The notes under the pieces are model-generated. The model did no database searches. It saw only the letters and a list, made by a program, of their open reading frames with translations, and was not told where the DNA came from. From VRUE01 sp036525295 (GTDB lineage: Bacteria; Actinomycetota; Thermoleophilia; Solirubrobacterales; 70-9), in NCBI GenBank assembly GCA_036525295.1, contig DATDAQ010000022.1, positions 1 to 49,134 on the forward strand: a DNA stretch of 49,134 nt, written 5' to 3'. Shown here in pieces: positions 38,564-47,873 of the stretch. Positions within the stretch are counted from its first letter, which is position 1. Each line of letters opens with the position of its first letter. Made by a program: the position numbers and the translations under genes.

Positions 38564-40422
38564 GCGGCATACGGTTGCGCTCGCGCTCCTCGCTTGCCGT
38601 CTCGCTGCTGGTTCCGCTCGCGCTGGTCGCGCTCACTGTGGCGATCGGCGCCAGCGGCACGCCCGCCCTACAGGGCACCGTGACGATGATCCTCTGCAAC
38701 CTGATCATCGTCCTCGGCCTGCAGGTCTTCATCGGCAACAGCGGGGTCTACTCCTTCGGGCAGCTCGGCTTCGCAAGCGCCGGCGCTTACGTGGCGGCGC
38801 TGCTCACCCTGCCGGCCGCCTTCGCCGCGCTTCAGACACCCGGACTCCCCGACCTGATCGCCTCGGCCCAGCTCGGCCCGCTGCTCTCGACCCTGATCGC
38901 CGCCGCGGTCTGCGGCCTGCTGGCGGCGGCGGTCGGCTTGCCGCTGATGCGGACCTCCACCTTGGCGATCCCGATCTCGACCTTCGCCTTCCTGATCGTC
39001 GTCTACAACGTGCTCGCCAACTGGGACGCTGTCAGCGGTGGGAGCAGCGGGCTGGTCAGCGTGCCGAGGACGACCAGCATCGAGTCCGCCGGCCTCTGGG
39101 CGGCCGTGGCCGTCGTCGTGGCGCTCGCCTTCAAATGGTCGGCGCGGGGCTATCGCCTGCAGGCGACCCGCGAGGATGAGGTGGCCGCCAGCTCGCTCGG
39201 GATCAGCGTCATGGGGGAGCGCCTGATCGCGTTCTCGCTCAGCGGGTTGCTGTGCGGGATCGGCGGCGCGCTGGCGGTGCACCAGTCGGGTGTTCTCAAC
39301 CCGGCCACCTTCTACTTCGCCGCGACGGTGACGACGGTGACCATGCTGGTGCTCGGCGGCGCCCGCAGTGTCTTCGGGGCGGTATTGGGGACGATCGCGG
39401 TGGCGAGCGTGAACGAGGTGTTGCGGGGTGTCGAAGACGGCGCTCATCTCCTCGGTGTCCTCTCGATCGACCAGACGCCGGGGCTGACGGCGATCGGGGT
39501 GGGCCTGATCCTGCTGGCGACGATGATCGCGATGCCGAATGGGCTCACCGGCGGCCGCGAGGCGGGTGAGCTGACCTGGCTCGGTCGCCTGCTGGGCCGG
39601 CACCGACCCCGAGATCGAACGGCGGTGTCACCGCTGGCCGGCGCGAACGGTGCCGTCGAGGTGGTGAAGGCCGAGCGCGCCCGCGACGGCTCGCTCCGTG
39701 CCGAGGGAATCTCGGTGGCGTTCGGGGGCCTGCAGGTACTGAGGGGTGTCGACCTGAAGCTGCCGCGCGGCGAGGCATTGGGGTTGATCGGGCCGAACGG
39801 CGCCGGAAAGACGACGCTCGTCAACGTCCTCAGCGGTTTCCTGGCACCCGACGCGGGAACGGTCACGCTGGACGGCGCCGAGGTCGCCGGTCGCTCCCCG
39901 GCCCGCCTCGCCCGCGCCGGTCTGAGTCGGACGTTCCAGGCTGCCCTTCCCTTCCCGCACCTGAGCGGCCTGGAGAGCGTCGCCGTCGGTGCGATGGGAG
40001 TCGGCGTAGGCAGGCGAGACGCCGTCGCGGTCGCCGCCGACGTCCTGGCACGTCTCGGCATGCGCGAGAAGGCGATGCTTCCGGCGGGCTCGCTGCCGCC
40101 GGCGAGCCAGCGCCTGCTGGGGGTCGCCCGCGCCCTCGCCACCGGGCCCCGCTACCTGCTGCTCGACGAGCCCGCCGCCGGGCTGAGCGAAGTCGAGGGT
40201 GAGGAACTGGTTGCGATCCTGCGGGGCGTGCTCGAGGACTTCGGCTGCGGGATCCTCCTGATCGAGCACGAGATGAGCGTGGTGATGAGCCTCTGCCCGC
40301 GGGTGCAGGTGATCGACGACGGAGTCACGCTGCGGATCGGCTCACCGGCGAAGATCCAGGTCGATCCGGCCGTGGTCGAGGCCTACCTGGGCAGCTCCTA
40401 CCTGGCGGCGGCAAGTGCTTGA
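38560..40422 (+). CDS. LivM-LivG-like permease-ATPase fusion
   Basis: A 620-residue fusion. Residues about 1-330 are a LivM-type permease (YSFGQLGFASAGAYVAALLTL, YNVLANWD, YRLQATREDEVAASSLGISV). After a linker (about 340-375), residues about 385-610 are an ABC ATPase. GLIGPNGAGKTTLVNVLSG is Walker A, YLLLDEPAAGLSE is Walker B plus D-loop, and the His-loop is LLIEHEM. The signature motif, normally LSYGQQR, reads LPPASQRLLGVARAL. Fused halves would fix the stoichiometry of one permease with one ATPase. GTG of LivF overlaps its end by 8 nt. Confidence 0.9.
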   Translation: MSGIRLRSRSSLAVSLLVPLALVALTVAIGASGTPALQGTVTMILCNLIIVLGLQVFIGNSGVYSFGQLGFASAGAYVAALLTLPAAFAALQTPGLPDLIASAQLGPLLSTLIAAAVCGLLAAAVGLPLMRTSTLAIPISTFAFLIVVYNVLANWDAVSGGSSGLVSVPRTTSIESAGLWAAVAVVVALAFKWSARGYRLQATREDEVAASSLGISVMGERLIAFSLSGLLCGIGGALAVHQSGVLNPATFYFAATVTTVTMLVLGGARSVFGAVLGTIAVASVNEVLRGVEDGAHLLGVLSIDQTPGLTAIGVGLILLATMIAMPNGLTGGREAGELTWLGRLLGRHRPRDRTAVSPLAGANGAVEVVKAERARDGSLRAEGISVAFGGLQVLRGVDLKLPRGEALGLIGPNGAGKTTLVNVLSGFLAPDAGTVTLDGAEVAGRSPARLARAGLSRTFQAALPFPHLSGLESVAVGAMGVGVGRRDAVAVAADVLARLGMREKAMLPAGSLPPASQRLLGVARALATGPRYLLLDEPAAGLSEVEGEELVAILRGVLEDFGCGILLIEHEMSVVMSLCPRVQVIDDGVTLRIGSPAKIQVDPAVVEAYLGSSYLAAASA

Positions 40423-41113
40423 GCTGCGCGAGATCAAGGTCGCCTACGGTGGCGTCGAGGTCGTGCACGGCGTCGATCTCAGCCTCGCCGAAGGAGAAGT
40501 CGTGGGAATGATCGGGCCGAACGGAGCCGGCAAGAGCTCTGTGCTGCGAGCGGTCTGCGGCTTGACGCGACCGAGCTCAGGGGAGGTGCTGTTCGAGGGC
40601 TGCGTCGTCAACGGGATGGCGCCGGAGCAGATCGCTCGGCTCGGGCTTGCGCTCGTCCCCGAGGGACGCCACGTCTTCAGGACGCTGACGGTGGCGGAGA
40701 ACCTGCAGATGGGCCGGCGCGGCAACGGCGAGAGCGCCGCGATGGAGCGGACGCTGGAGCGCTTCCCGATCCTTCGCGCGCGAGCCTCGGAGCACGCCGA
40801 CCGCCTCTCGGGTGGCGAGCAGCAACAGCTGGCCATCGCCCGCGCGCTGCTCGGCCGGCCGAGGCTGCTGATCCTCGACGAGCCGTCGTTCGGGCTGGCG
40901 CCGAAGGCGATCGACCTGATCTACGAGCTGCTGGAGGGCCTGCGCGAGGAAGGGACGACGATGTTGCTGGTCGAGCAGAACGCGGCGCGGACGGTCGACT
41001 TCTGCAACCGCTGCCTGGTGCTCGGCGGCGGCAGGGTCCGCGCCCAGGGCGGGCGCGAGGAGCTGCGGGGTGATTCCAGCCTGCTGCGCGCCTACATGGG
41101 AGGGCAGCGGTGA
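40415..41113 (+). CDS. Branched-chain-type ABC ATPase (LivF-like)
   Basis: A 232-residue ATPase. GMIGPNGAGKSSVLRAVCG is Walker A, LSGGEQQQLAIARALLGRPRLLILDEPSFGLAP gives a standard signature and Walker B, and LLVEQNA the H-loop region. Its intact LSGGEQQ contrasts with the altered signature of the partner ATPase in the fusion upstream. The GTG at 40415 overlaps the fusion's end. It powers the same importer. Confidence 0.93.
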   Translation: MLELREIKVAYGGVEVVHGVDLSLAEGEVVGMIGPNGAGKSSVLRAVCGLTRPSSGEVLFEGCVVNGMAPEQIARLGLALVPEGRHVFRTLTVAENLQMGRRGNGESAAMERTLERFPILRARASEHADRLSGGEQQQLAIARALLGRPRLLILDEPSFGLAPKAIDLIYELLEGLREEGTTMLLVEQNAARTVDFCNRCLVLGGGRVRAQGGREELRGDSSLLRAYMGGQR

Positions 41114-41141
41114 GCGAAATGACCAGGACCGGAGGAAGACG

Positions 41142-42191
41142 ATGAACGAGCACCCGAGCGAAGAGCACCGGAATCGAGCCCCCAGCAGCGAGGAGGTCTC
41201 ACGAGCGCTGCGGCGCTGTTGGCAGCCGGTGGCCAGGGTTCAGGACCTGGGGAGCGGCCCGCGACGCGTCGTCCTCCTCGGCGAGGCCCTCGCGGTATTT
41301 CTGACCGAGAGCGGGACGCCGGCGGTCGTCTCGGACCGCTGCGCCCACCGGGGAGCTTCGCTTTCGATGGGCGAGGTGAAGGGGGAGGGGATCCAGTGTC
41401 CCTACCACGGCTGGGAGTGGGACGGCGGTGATGGGGCCTGCGTGCGGATCCCCTCGCTGGCCAACCAGGATCAGATCCCGCCGCGCGCCCGGATCCCGGC
41501 CTTTCCGGTGCGGGAAGAGTGGGGGCTGGTCTGGACGGCACTGGAGGAGCCGCTCGGCGAGCCGCCGACCGTGCCCTGGTTCGAGCCCGCCCCAGGGCGG
41601 TGGAAGCACGGAACGCCGTTCGAGCTGCCGGTGGGCCTGGGGGTGATGATCGAGAACTTCCGCGACGTCGCCCACTTTGCCTTCGTGCACAGGGACACCC
41701 TCGGCCCGGTTCCCGAGGTCGTCGAGCCGCTACCGGTCGAACGCGACGGGCTCGAGGTGAAGATGAGCCGCGAGACGGGGATCGACCCTGGCGGGGACGG
41801 GACGTGGGACACCTTTCGCGAAGGCCACAGCCACGTGATCGCGCCCAACTTCACGTCGATCCGGATGGTCATGGCGAAAGGCGAGCGCTGGCTGCTGCAC
41901 GCGGCGCGCGCGATCAGCGCCACCGAGTCCGTGCACTACTGGGCCGAGGGCCTGAGCGACGACTTCGACGAGCTCTCGCTCGACGAGGCGATCGAGTCCG
42001 AGGAGCGGCTCTACGCCGAGGACCGAGCGGTGTCGGCGGCGGTCGAGCCCCCGGAGCTGCCGCTGGCGCTCGATGCCGACGTCAACACGTTGGCCGATCG
42101 CTTCACCCTCGCCTACCGCGAGGCCTTCTCCGAGTTCGTGCAGGCGGCGCTGCTCGGGCGCGCCGCTCATTCCAGTTCGAAGGCGAGCTGA
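41142..42191 (+). CDS. Rieske non-haem iron oxygenase, alpha-subunit type
   Basis: A 349-residue oxygenase. The N-terminal Rieske centre is CAHRGASLSMG, then CPYHGWEWDG (2Cys-2His). The catalytic domain has ENFRDVAHFAFVHRDTLG, giving the bridging Asp and two His ligands of the mononuclear iron. It resembles O-demethylase or monooxygenase single-component types (vanillate/PAO-like). GGAGGAAG precedes the ATG. It follows the importer operon and is presumably co-transcribed, so it may attack the imported compound. It converges with and overlaps the GntR gene by 25 nt. No dedicated reductase is present in the window. Confidence 0.9.
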   Translation: MNEHPSEEHRNRAPSSEEVSRALRRCWQPVARVQDLGSGPRRVVLLGEALAVFLTESGTPAVVSDRCAHRGASLSMGEVKGEGIQCPYHGWEWDGGDGACVRIPSLANQDQIPPRARIPAFPVREEWGLVWTALEEPLGEPPTVPWFEPAPGRWKHGTPFELPVGLGVMIENFRDVAHFAFVHRDTLGPVPEVVEPLPVERDGLEVKMSRETGIDPGGDGTWDTFREGHSHVIAPNFTSIRMVMAKGERWLLHAARAISATESVHYWAEGLSDDFDELSLDEAIESEERLYAEDRAVSAAVEPPELPLALDADVNTLADRFTLAYREAFSEFVQAALLGRAAHSSSKAS

Positions 42192-42967
42192 GTGGTGTCG
42201 GTGCGCCAGATCAGGCGGGCGAACTCGAGCGGGCACTCCTGCTTGGCTCCGTTGGTCCGACCGAACTGGACGAAGCGCCCGATCAGGGCCGGGCTGCCCG
42301 CTGTGGAGCCCACCTGGGACGCCGACCACCCGCTGAGGAAGGTGTGCTCGACCAAGACGGTGCTCCGGGTGAGCTCCAGCTTGCCGGGTCGAGGGGGGTT
42401 GGCGCCGTTTGCGAGCGCGTCGGCGATGGGGAGAAGCCATGGAAGGCGGGAGATCGAGGAGTAGGAGTCGACGACGAAGGCCGATGGCTCGCCGATGTCG
42501 ACGACCGCCGTCACCTGCGCGATCTCGGCTCGCGATTCACCCAGCTCGAGGAACTGGGACACCGTCCGATCGGGAGTGCGTTTGCGGACGCTGGCCACGG
42601 ACACCGAGTGGTCGCGATCGCCGCTTGCCCACAATTTCACCAGGCCGGTCGCCTCGACTTGGGCGCGAGGCGCGGCGACAAAGGCCCCTGAGCCTTTGAC
42701 CCGGAAGATCGTGCCGTCGCCGACGAGGAGGTCGAGCGCCGGCCGGATCACCGCGCGGGAGACTTCGAACTCTTCCTCCAGCTCGCGCTCCGTGGCAAAG
42801 CGCGCGCCGGGCTCCCAGGTTCCAAGCTCCAGCATCCGGTGCAGCTCCGCACCGAGCTGGAAGTAGAGCGGTACCTCACTGTCTCGGTCTAGCTTGCGAC
42901 TACCGGCAAGGGGAATGTCGGATGACTGCCTTGGCCGGCCCCGAACCGGTTGAGTGGGCTTGGCCAT
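42167..42967 (-). CDS. GntR-family regulator with UTRA domain
   Basis: A 266-residue regulator. The winged helix is VPLYFQLGAELHRMLELGTWEPGARFATERELEEEFEVSRAVIRPALDLLVGDGTIFRVKGSGAFVA (about 32-98). The rest (about 110-266) is a UTRA/HutC-type ligand-binding domain. It lies between the oxygenase and the substrate-binding protein and presumably controls one or both in response to the imported compound. The ATG at 42967 leaves 70 bp to the stop of the lipoprotein gene upstream, so it may be in the same minus-strand unit. Confidence 0.9.
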   Translation of the reverse strand: MAKPTQPVRGRPRQSSDIPLAGSRKLDRDSEVPLYFQLGAELHRMLELGTWEPGARFATERELEEEFEVSRAVIRPALDLLVGDGTIFRVKGSGAFVAAPRAQVEATGLVKLWASGDRDHSVSVASVRKRTPDRTVSQFLELGESRAEIAQVTAVVDIGEPSAFVVDSYSSISRLPWLLPIADALANGANPPRPGKLELTRSTVLVEHTFLSGWSASQVGSTAGSPALIGRFVQFGRTNGAKQECPLEFARLIWRTDTTQLAFELE

Positions 42968-43037
42968 TTGAGCACTGAGGATACCTTTACATAGCCGTCA
43001 CACGCGACGGATGGGGTCAGGTCCCCCCGCGTGATCC

Positions 43038-44252
43038 CTAACCCTGGTATTCGGGAACGAAGCGCGGCGTGATCTTGGTGAGCAGCTTCGGCTCGCCGTT
43101 CGCGTACACGTATATCGGCCAGTTGCCGTTCGCGTAGTGGAAGTCCTCGGTGTAGGAGATCTTGCCGAGGATGGTCTGGTGGGGCCTCGCCTCCAGCGCG
43201 TCGGCGAGCGCGTCCCCGTCGATGCTGCCCGTCTCTTCGATCGCTTGGACAATCAGCTGACCGCCGGCGTAGGCCGAGAGCAGGACGCTGGAGACGTCGG
43301 TTTCGACCCCTGTCTTTTCCAGCTTTTGGAACAGCTTCGCCGCCGCCTCGTTGGGTGGGTCGTAGGACGAGCCGTTGGTGGCGACGTAGATGTCCTCGGT
43401 GTTGGTGATGCCCTTCAGCCAGTAGGTGCCGTCGAACGAGCCGGTGGCAACGATCGGCAGGTCGACGGCGGCGTCGCGGACCTGCTTCACCGCTGCCGCG
43501 CCGCCCGGCGGGTACGAGCACATCACAACCGAGTCGGCGTTGGATTTCTTCAGCTGGTTGACCTGGCTTGCGATCGACTCGTCTTCGTTCTTGAAGTCGA
43601 CGGAGCCCGAGATCGAGCCGCCAAGGCGCTCCCAGGCCTGCTGAAAGCCATCGCAGTAGGCCTTGCCATAGATGATCGCCGTGTCGCGGAAGAGGAACGG
43701 GCGCTCGAGCCCCTTTTCGTGCATGAAGGTGGCGTCGGCGCTCGCCTCGCTGAGCACGCTGGGGTAGGCGCTGAAGGAGAGCCGGCCGGTGGTCGGCGGG
43801 CCGTAGCCGGGTTCGTTGGCGGAGAGGCTGAAGTTGAGCGCGTTGTTTTCTTCGGCCACCGGGGCCCCCGCGGAGGCGGTGAGCGACTCGCTGCTGAAGA
43901 ACAGCATGTCGGCTCCCCTTTCGATCGCCTGCTGGGCGGCGATCGGGGCCTGCTGGGGGTCGGAGCGGTTGTCGACCTGGATGACCTCGAGCTTGCTGCC
44001 GTCGATGCCGCCCTGTGCGTTGACTTCGTCGACGAGCTGTTCGACCGCGGAGATGCTGGCGTCGTACGGGGCGAGCCAGCCGCTCTTGGCGATCGCGGCG
44101 CCGATCGTGATCGTCTCCGGCAAGCCGGCGGAGGCGGAGGACTCGGCGGAATCGCCCTCGCTGCCGCAACCAGCCAGGGAGAGGGCCAGTGTGAAGGCTA
44201 GGGAGAGCCAACAACAGAGACGAAATACTTTGGGCACTATTGCCAACCACAT
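43038..44252 (-). CDS. ABC substrate-binding lipoprotein, Liv-type
   Basis: A 404-residue periplasmic-type binding protein. The signal peptide ends with a lipobox LSLAGC (Cys29). ITIGAAIAKSGWLAPYDASISAVEQLVDEVNAQGGIDG (about 45-82) is the classical start of type I branched-chain receptors. IVATGSFDGTYWLKGITNTEDIYVATNGSS (about 278-307) and the ending YTEDFHYANGNWPIYVY fit. It belongs to the importer at 37679-41113 although encoded on the other strand. Ligand may be an amino acid or aromatic acid. Confidence 0.92.
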   Translation of the reverse strand: MWLAIVPKVFRLCCWLSLAFTLALSLAGCGSEGDSAESSASAGLPETITIGAAIAKSGWLAPYDASISAVEQLVDEVNAQGGIDGSKLEVIQVDNRSDPQQAPIAAQQAIERGADMLFFSSESLTASAGAPVAEENNALNFSLSANEPGYGPPTTGRLSFSAYPSVLSEASADATFMHEKGLERPFLFRDTAIIYGKAYCDGFQQAWERLGGSISGSVDFKNEDESIASQVNQLKKSNADSVVMCSYPPGGAAAVKQVRDAAVDLPIVATGSFDGTYWLKGITNTEDIYVATNGSSYDPPNEAAAKLFQKLEKTGVETDVSSVLLSAYAGGQLIVQAIEETGSIDGDALADALEARPHQTILGKISYTEDFHYANGNWPIYVYANGEPKLLTKITPRFVPEYQG

Positions 44253-44343
44253 TACTCTTACTGTCTAAATTCGGTACGCCCGGTTACTCCGCGCTCAAGA
44301 GCCTGTTCTAAGGAATTTCGCTGGCGGGCCGGAAGTACGCCAT

Positions 44344-45048
44344 ATGGCGAAGAATCGGCCCATTGACACGCAACGACGCCTGCGACATGCCAATGCGGTT
44401 GCGGCCACCGCTTTCCTGATCGGCGGGTCGTTGTTCGCGATCGGCGCGGCACTGGCGCAGGCGGGTGTCGAGGCGACCGTCTGCGCGACGGTCTACCTGG
44501 TCGGCGGGGTCTTCTTCAGCGCCGGTGGCTACACCTCGGTCGTGCAGGTGGTCAACGAGCCCGAAGGGGGAATGGGGGCCGAGCCGCCGGAAGGCCGCTG
44601 GCGCTGGTGGTCGCGCGAGCCGCGGCGACTGCAGTGGCTGAGCGCGGTCGTACTCTTCACCGGCACGCTGGTCTTCGCGATCAACCTCGTCGACTCGTTC
44701 ATCGAGGGCCTCAGCCCGGCCGGGGAGGACCGGCTCGTATGGGGCCCGGACATGGTCGGCTGCGCGCTCTTCCTCGTCTCCGGCCACCTGGCGATGGTCG
44801 GCATCGGCGGTGGCTGGCGCTTCTGGGTCCGCCGCGACCTCGGCTGGTGGATCGTCGCCGTCAACCAGCTGGGCTCGATCCTCTTCATGGTCTCCGCGGT
44901 CGCCTCCTTCGTACGCCCGTCGAGCGGCGATGCGCTCGCGATCGGCATCGCCAACTGGGGAACCCTCACCGGCGCCCTCTGCTTCGCAATCGCCGGCCTG
45001 ATGCAGGAGTTCGAGCACCCACTGGGCCCGCGCCGGCGTCGCGACTGA
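44344..45048 (+). CDS. Multipass membrane protein, YrhK-like
   Basis: A 234-residue protein with about six membrane helices. RLRHANAVAATAFLIGGSLFAIGAALAQ and VCATVYLVGGVFFSAGGYTSVVQVVNE form the first pair, then EPRRLQWLSAVVLFTGTLVFAINLVDSF and two further pairs. The repeated helix-pair plan with G-G-x-x-F motifs recalls YrhK-type domains. No catalytic residues are seen. The C-terminus is short and basic. Terminator-like hairpins follow. Confidence 0.65.
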   Translation: MAKNRPIDTQRRLRHANAVAATAFLIGGSLFAIGAALAQAGVEATVCATVYLVGGVFFSAGGYTSVVQVVNEPEGGMGAEPPEGRWRWWSREPRRLQWLSAVVLFTGTLVFAINLVDSFIEGLSPAGEDRLVWGPDMVGCALFLVSGHLAMVGIGGGWRFWVRRDLGWWIVAVNQLGSILFMVSAVASFVRPSSGDALAIGIANWGTLTGALCFAIAGLMQEFEHPLGPRRRRD

Positions 45049-45137
45049 AGCCGTTTTGCGGGTGAGGGTTGGGGGAGCCAGGCTCCCTCTCAACACGTCT
45101 CCCAATTACGCCAGAGTCGCGAAGCCGGCGCCATAGT

Positions 45138-45161
45138 CCCCAAGCTTTAAAGAGCTTGGGG
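45138..45161 (+). terminator. Hairpin after the YrhK-like gene
   Basis: CCCCAAGCT (45138-45146) pairs with AGCTTGGGG (45153-45161) around TTAAAG. Compact GC stem 90 bp past the stop, without a U-tract. Probable terminator. Confidence 0.5.
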
Positions 45162-45218
45162 TGGCCGAGACGACACCTCGAATCGTGGAGCTTTCGAAGC
45201 TTGTGGTGTTTCGAGAGG

Positions 45219-45290
45219 GGATGACGGTGCCCTCCCCAAAACACTCAAGCGAGGCTCCCGCCGAGCGTTTTGGGGAGGGCACCGTCATCC
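45219..45290 (-). terminator. Long GC hairpin before the fusion-gene stop
   Basis: Arms 45219-45242 and 45267-45290 are perfectly complementary over 24 bp with a 24-nt loop. It lies 26 bp beyond the stop of the minus-strand gene at 45316, so probably its terminator. The CCCTCCCC/GGGGAGGG element recurs at 37521-37578. Confidence 0.65.
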
Positions 45291-45315
45291 TCACCCAGCC
45301 AACCCAACCTAGGCC

Positions 45316-47868
45316 TCAGGTTCCGCTCAGGTCACGAGCCCGGACCTTCCCGGTCGCCGTGCGAGGGATCTCCTCGACGAAGAGGATGTCGCGAGGGACC
45401 TGGAAGCGGGGCAGGCTCTGCTTGACGTGGAGGCGCAGCTCCTCGGCGGAAGGCGCTGCTGCGGTGGCCGGTACGACGTAGGCGCGCAGGCGCTGGCCGA
45501 ACTCCTCGTCCTCGACGCCCACCACGGCGACGTCGGCGACCGCGGCGTGGCGCCCAAGCACGTCGGCGACCTCCTGCGGGAAGACGTTCTCCCCGCCGGA
45601 GACGATCATGTCGTCCTCGCGGCCGTCGATCAGCAGCAGGCCGTTGGGGTCGATGTGGCCGAGGTCTCCGGTGTTCATCAGGCCGCCCACCGTCTCCTTC
45701 GGCTTGTCGTCTCCCGAGTAGCCCTCGAATACGAGCCTGCCGCCGATGAAGACGTGTCCGATCTCGCCCTGCGCCGCCTCGTGCCGCTCGGCGTCGAGGA
45801 TCTTCAGTGTCGTTCCGAACGGGGGCCGGCCGACGGTGCCGGGTGCCGCTCGCAGGTCGGCCGGGCCCGCGATCGCGCCGAAGCCGGTCTCGGTCGAGCC
45901 GTAGAGGTTGTAGAGGACGTCGCCGAAGGCGTCCATGACCCCGGTCGAGGTGGAGGCGGAGAGCGCCGAGGCGCCGGAGACGACGGCCTCCAGCGAGGAC
46001 GTGTCGTGGCGCATGCCCGCCTCGGGCAGGCAGCGGAGGATCCGGTCAAGCATCGCCGGCACGGCGAGCAGGGTCCTCACCCCGTGGGCGTCGATCGCGG
46101 CCAGGGTCGCCTCGGCGTCGAACCGGCGCCGGGTGAGCACCGTCGAGCCCAGCAGGAGGCCGAGTGAGAGGCCGGCGAAGCCGAACCCGTGGAAGAAGGG
46201 GGGCGCGACGAAGATCGGCTCCCCGGAGCGCAGCGGGATGTTTGAGAGCAGCGTCGTCACCGGTCCGATCGCGTCCCCCAGCTGGGGGGTCCGTGGGGCC
46301 GCCTTGGGCACGCCGGTCGTCCCTGAGGTGAGCATCACCAGGCGACCGCCGGCGGCGAGCCTGCCGAGGTCCGCCGCGGGGCCGGCGGCGAGCGAGTCGA
46401 GCGTCGGCCCCGCCGTGCCCGCGCCCGGCCAGGCGTCGACCCGGGCGCCGCTGAACCCCGCCATCTCGACGGTCTCGGCGAACTCGCCGTCGTGGACGAG
46501 TGCGCGCGGGCGCTCGCGCTCGAGCACCTTGGCGAGCTGCGGGGCGGGGAAGTCGGTGCCGAGCAGGAGCAGGTCAGCGCCGAGGCGGGAGCCGGCGACG
46601 AGCGCTTCGATGAAGCCCCGGTGGTTGCGGCACATGACGGCGATGCCGTCACCCGCCCCGACCCCGACCTCGCGCCGCATGCCCGCGGCGATCGCCGCCC
46701 CCCGGCGGTCGAGCTCGGCGAAGCTGACCTCGCCCCCGTCGTCGGCGATCGCCGCTCGCTCGGGGAAGCGAGCCGCGCCGAGCGCGACCAGCGCCGCCGG
46801 GCCGGGACCCATCCGCAGCGCCCCGGCCAGCGCGGGAAAACGAGACGGGGGAACGGGCCCGAGCACGCCGGCGCCGCGCAGCGCTCCCATCGCCCGCAGC
46901 CCCAGGCGGGCATTGAAGATCAGGTCCGAGCCCTCAGAGCCGCCTCCGGTCGCCCCGCCTCCTCCCGAGCCAGGGGACCCTCCCCGAGCGGCGTCGGTGT
47001 CGCCGGTGACCCGGTAGAGCAGCCCGGTCGTCGCCTCCCACGGCCCCCGCCCCGCGGTCGTCGCGACGTCGGCGACTCCCGACCACCAGGGGCCGATCGA
47101 GCGCGGCCGGCGCACGATCGCCCGGCAGATCGTCCCGGCCCCCTGTTCGGGAGTCTGGCCGGGGACGTGGCGGTAGATCGGGGTCGGTGCGCTCATCCGG
47201 GTGTGGATGAGCGCCATGTAGACGGAGGTCGCGGTGACCCCGTCCGCGCGCAGCTCCGGCGCCGCGCTGCGCAGCCAGATGTCGAAGGCGCTCTTGGAGG
47301 CTTGGTAGGCGCCCCAGCGAGGCCCCGGCGCGAGCCGGGCGCCGATCGTCGAGACGCTGACGATGTGGCCGCTGCCGCGAGCGCGCATCGAGGGCAGCAG
47401 GCCCAGCAGCAGGCGGACCGGCCCCAGGTAGTTGACGCCGATCGTGCGCTCGAAGTCGTGGAAGCGGTCGTAGGAGAGCTCGACCGAGCGCCGGATCGAC
47501 TTGCCGGCGTTGCTGACGACCACGTCGACCCCGCCACGTTGCTCCAGCGCCCACTCGACGAGCCCGTCGACGCTGGCCATGTCGGTGAGGTCGGCGGCGT
47601 GCGTCCGGGCCTCGCCGCCCTCCGCGACGATCTCCGCCGCTACCTCCTCCAGCCTCTGCTCCGAGCGGGCCGCCAGAAGAACGGTGGCGCCGGCCGCCGC
47701 GAGCCTCCGTGCGGTCGCCTCGCCCAGGCCGTAGGAGGCGCCGGTGACCAGGACGACCTTGCCCGTGACCGCCTCACGCAGCTCCTCCTCGCCCACCTTC
47801 GAAGGCGGGTTGACCAGCGGCTCGGCCGCGCGGATCGCCCGCGCCCGTATCGATGAGACGAGGCCCAT
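45316..47868 (-). CDS. SDR-acyl-CoA synthetase fusion protein
   Basis: An 850-residue two-domain enzyme. Residues about 36-290 are a short-chain dehydrogenase: VLVTGASYGLGEATA at the NAD(P) site, VVSNAGKS, and the YQASK catalytic pair. After a Gly/Ser-rich linker (about 305-330), residues about 350-850 are an AMP-forming acyl-CoA ligase: LTSGTTGVPKA phosphate loop, YNLYGSTETGFG, MNTGDLGHIDPNGLLLIDGREDDMIVSGGENVFPQEV, and the C-terminal lysine in TATGKVRAR. It may reduce or oxidise a lipid intermediate and activate it as CoA thioester or acyl-AMP. The ATG at 47868 is chosen; the frame is open further upstream only as antisense of the LtrA gene. Confidence 0.88.
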   Translation of the reverse strand: MGLVSSIRARAIRAAEPLVNPPSKVGEEELREAVTGKVVLVTGASYGLGEATARRLAAAGATVLLAARSEQRLEEVAAEIVAEGGEARTHAADLTDMASVDGLVEWALEQRGGVDVVVSNAGKSIRRSVELSYDRFHDFERTIGVNYLGPVRLLLGLLPSMRARGSGHIVSVSTIGARLAPGPRWGAYQASKSAFDIWLRSAAPELRADGVTATSVYMALIHTRMSAPTPIYRHVPGQTPEQGAGTICRAIVRRPRSIGPWWSGVADVATTAGRGPWEATTGLLYRVTGDTDAARGGSPGSGGGGATGGGSEGSDLIFNARLGLRAMGALRGAGVLGPVPPSRFPALAGALRMGPGPAALVALGAARFPERAAIADDGGEVSFAELDRRGAAIAAGMRREVGVGAGDGIAVMCRNHRGFIEALVAGSRLGADLLLLGTDFPAPQLAKVLERERPRALVHDGEFAETVEMAGFSGARVDAWPGAGTAGPTLDSLAAGPAADLGRLAAGGRLVMLTSGTTGVPKAAPRTPQLGDAIGPVTTLLSNIPLRSGEPIFVAPPFFHGFGFAGLSLGLLLGSTVLTRRRFDAEATLAAIDAHGVRTLLAVPAMLDRILRCLPEAGMRHDTSSLEAVVSGASALSASTSTGVMDAFGDVLYNLYGSTETGFGAIAGPADLRAAPGTVGRPPFGTTLKILDAERHEAAQGEIGHVFIGGRLVFEGYSGDDKPKETVGGLMNTGDLGHIDPNGLLLIDGREDDMIVSGGENVFPQEVADVLGRHAAVADVAVVGVEDEEFGQRLRAYVVPATAAAPSAEELRLHVKQSLPRFQVPRDILFVEEIPRTATGKVRARDLSGT

Positions 47869-47873
47869 CCGAT

